Positions 6,248-6,594 of a stretch of DNA of 6,594 bases are shown here, piece by piece. The number at the start of each line of letters is the position of its first letter. The first letter of the stretch is position 1. The stretch covers positions 1 to 6,594 of the forward strand of contig JAJRSX010000080.1 in assembly GCA_024278555.1 (NCBI GenBank), given 5' to 3'. The notes beneath the pieces are model-generated. The model saw only the letters and a program-made list of their open reading frames with translations, was not told the origin of the DNA and ran no database searches. The position numbers and the translations under genes were made by a program. Source of the DNA: a bacterium. Lineage in GTDB: Bacteria; CG2-30-53-67; CG2-30-70-394.

Positions 6248-6442
6248 TCACCCGAACGGCGCGAAGAGGCAAAGCCCTCCGTCTTCGTGGAGCTCGCACT
6301 TCACCACGGGGGACACGGGGGGATTTTGGGGGCAGGGGCACACGGCGGTGAAGCCGCAGGAGCTGTCGCGGGATGGGAGGGTGGTGGCAGGAAGGCCGAT
6401 CTCGCGCAGAGATGGGATGAGGAGGCCGCTCTCCTCGCGAGC
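6248..6442 (-). other. Orphan open frame just upstream of the SAM hydrolase gene, possible gene remnant
   Basis: After a stop at 6443-6445 the minus strand is open for 64 codons, ending in TGA at 6248-6250, ten bases before the SAM hydrolase ATG. The frame reads in a protein-like way, for example LREIGLPATTLPSRDSSCGF (12-31) and KCELHEDGGLCLFAPFG (48-64), with five Cys residues. There is no ATG, and the first GTG is at codon 34 with no ribosome site. It may be the 3' end of a gene cut by the insertion sequence to the right, or chance, since open frames of this length are common at this GC content. I do not recognise a family. Confidence 0.25.
6308..6338 (+). other. G-quadruplex motif between the SAM hydrolase and transposase genes
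   Basis: Four G-runs of 5, 6, 5 and 4 are separated by loops ACAC, ATTTT and CA. This satisfies the standard quadruplex pattern with at least four tetrads. The motif is flanked by a 7-bp inverted repeat, CTTCACC (6299-6305) and GGTGAAG (6347-6353). The left part, CCACGGGGGACACGGGGGGA, is a two-copy repeat that resembles the dispersed CACGGAGGA-type sequences seen in many bacterial genomes. It lies about 70-100 bp upstream of the SAM hydrolase start, with the G-rich strand opposite the coding strand of that gene. Confidence 0.6.
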
Positions 6443-6486
6443 TCAGGTTCTCACCTGGCTCAATGCTAACCACGGGCCCGGAGCCC
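6399..6486 (+). ncRNA. Hairpin-rich leader of the IS110-family gene, possible bridge RNA part
   Basis: Four hairpins stand in a row upstream of the transposase. They are ATCTC-GCGCA-GAGAT (6399-6413); GAGGAG-GCCGCT-CTCCTC (6419-6436); GAGC(T)CAGGT-TCTC-ACCTGGCTC (6439-6461, nine pairs with one bulge); and GGGC-CCGGA-GCCC (6474-6486). IS110-group elements carry a non-coding bridge RNA upstream of the recombinase gene, with loops that pair to donor and target DNA. Position and structure fit, but the boundary of the element is not visible, and in the IS1111 group the RNA lies at the other end. The hairpins might instead be transcript leader structure. Confidence 0.3.
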
Positions 6487-6494
6487 ACAAGCAA

Positions 6495-6499
6495 AGGAG
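6495..6499 (+). promoter_or_regulatory. Shine-Dalgarno site of the IS110-family transposase
   Basis: AGGAG within AAAGGAGA, seven bases before the ATG at 6507, supports this start in a gene of which only the first 29 codons are present. Confidence 0.8.
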
Positions 6500-6506
6500 A
6501 GCGACC

Positions 6507-6594
6507 ATGAAGCGGGCTACCACGCAGACGATCGGAGTGGACGTGAGCGACCGGAAGAGCCGGATTTGTGTCCTGCCGGTGGAGCTGCGTGATC
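6507..6594 (+). CDS. IS110-family transposase (DEDD recombinase), 5' part only
   Basis: The 29 visible codons begin MKRATTQTIGVDVSDRKSRI and continue CVLPVELRD. The TIGVDVSDRKS...CVL pattern is the first strand of the RuvC-like DEDD domain at the N-terminus of IS110-family recombinases; D12 would be the first catalytic aspartate. These enzymes excise and insert their element through a circular intermediate, guided by a bridge RNA in the IS110 type. The gene diverges from the SAM hydrolase gene and is the only one on the plus strand in this window. No terminal inverted repeats are expected for the family, so the left end of the element cannot be fixed; it must lie between about 6238 and 6500. 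Whether the full gene is intact cannot be seen. Confidence 0.85.
   Translation, partial: MKRATTQTIGVDVSDRKSRICVLPVELRD

Overview
The window comes from a GC-rich proteobacterium. REP-type palindromes of the GTAGGAGC kind, familiar from Gammaproteobacteria, and a 33-bp-armed palindrome carrying the GGGGTCAGGTCTTGC motif both point to Gammaproteobacteria. The genus cannot be determined from the sequence. Four genes or gene parts lie on the minus strand, and one partial transposase gene enters on the plus strand at the right edge.

Read in the direction of minus-strand transcription, from right to left: 6594-6507 is the start of an IS110-family transposase (plus strand). Its 6238-6506 leader holds a G-quadruplex motif, a run of small hairpins and an orphan reading frame. 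A complete SAM hydrolase-type (DUF62) gene follows at 6237-5455, and its stop codon lies inside a pair of inverted REP sequences (5374-5458). Next is a 279-bp gap with repeats and a probable promoter for a two-gene operon. The first gene encodes an exported branched-chain-amino-acid-type periplasmic binding protein (5175-3922). The second encodes a 1083-residue membrane hybrid histidine kinase (3925-674). The two overlap by 4 bp. After the kinase stop comes a palindromic array of 15-bp units (507-655), then a candidate promoter and operator, then the first 100 codons of a CBS-domain protein that runs off the left edge.

The core system is the binding protein plus hybrid kinase. No ABC permease or ATPase gene is seen next to the binding protein. 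The kinase has a large, predicted helical periplasmic domain between two membrane segments, so the layout resembles TorT/TorS: the binding protein probably captures a small molecule and presents it to the kinase. The kinase has an unusual four-cysteine insert in its PAS domain, a degenerate first receiver and an intact second receiver. It has no Hpt domain, so the phosphotransfer protein and the output regulator must lie elsewhere. The ligand is unknown.

The spaces between genes hold two unrelated families of dispersed palindromes and the left part of an insertion sequence, so this is a chromosomal stretch that small mobile repeats have visited several times.
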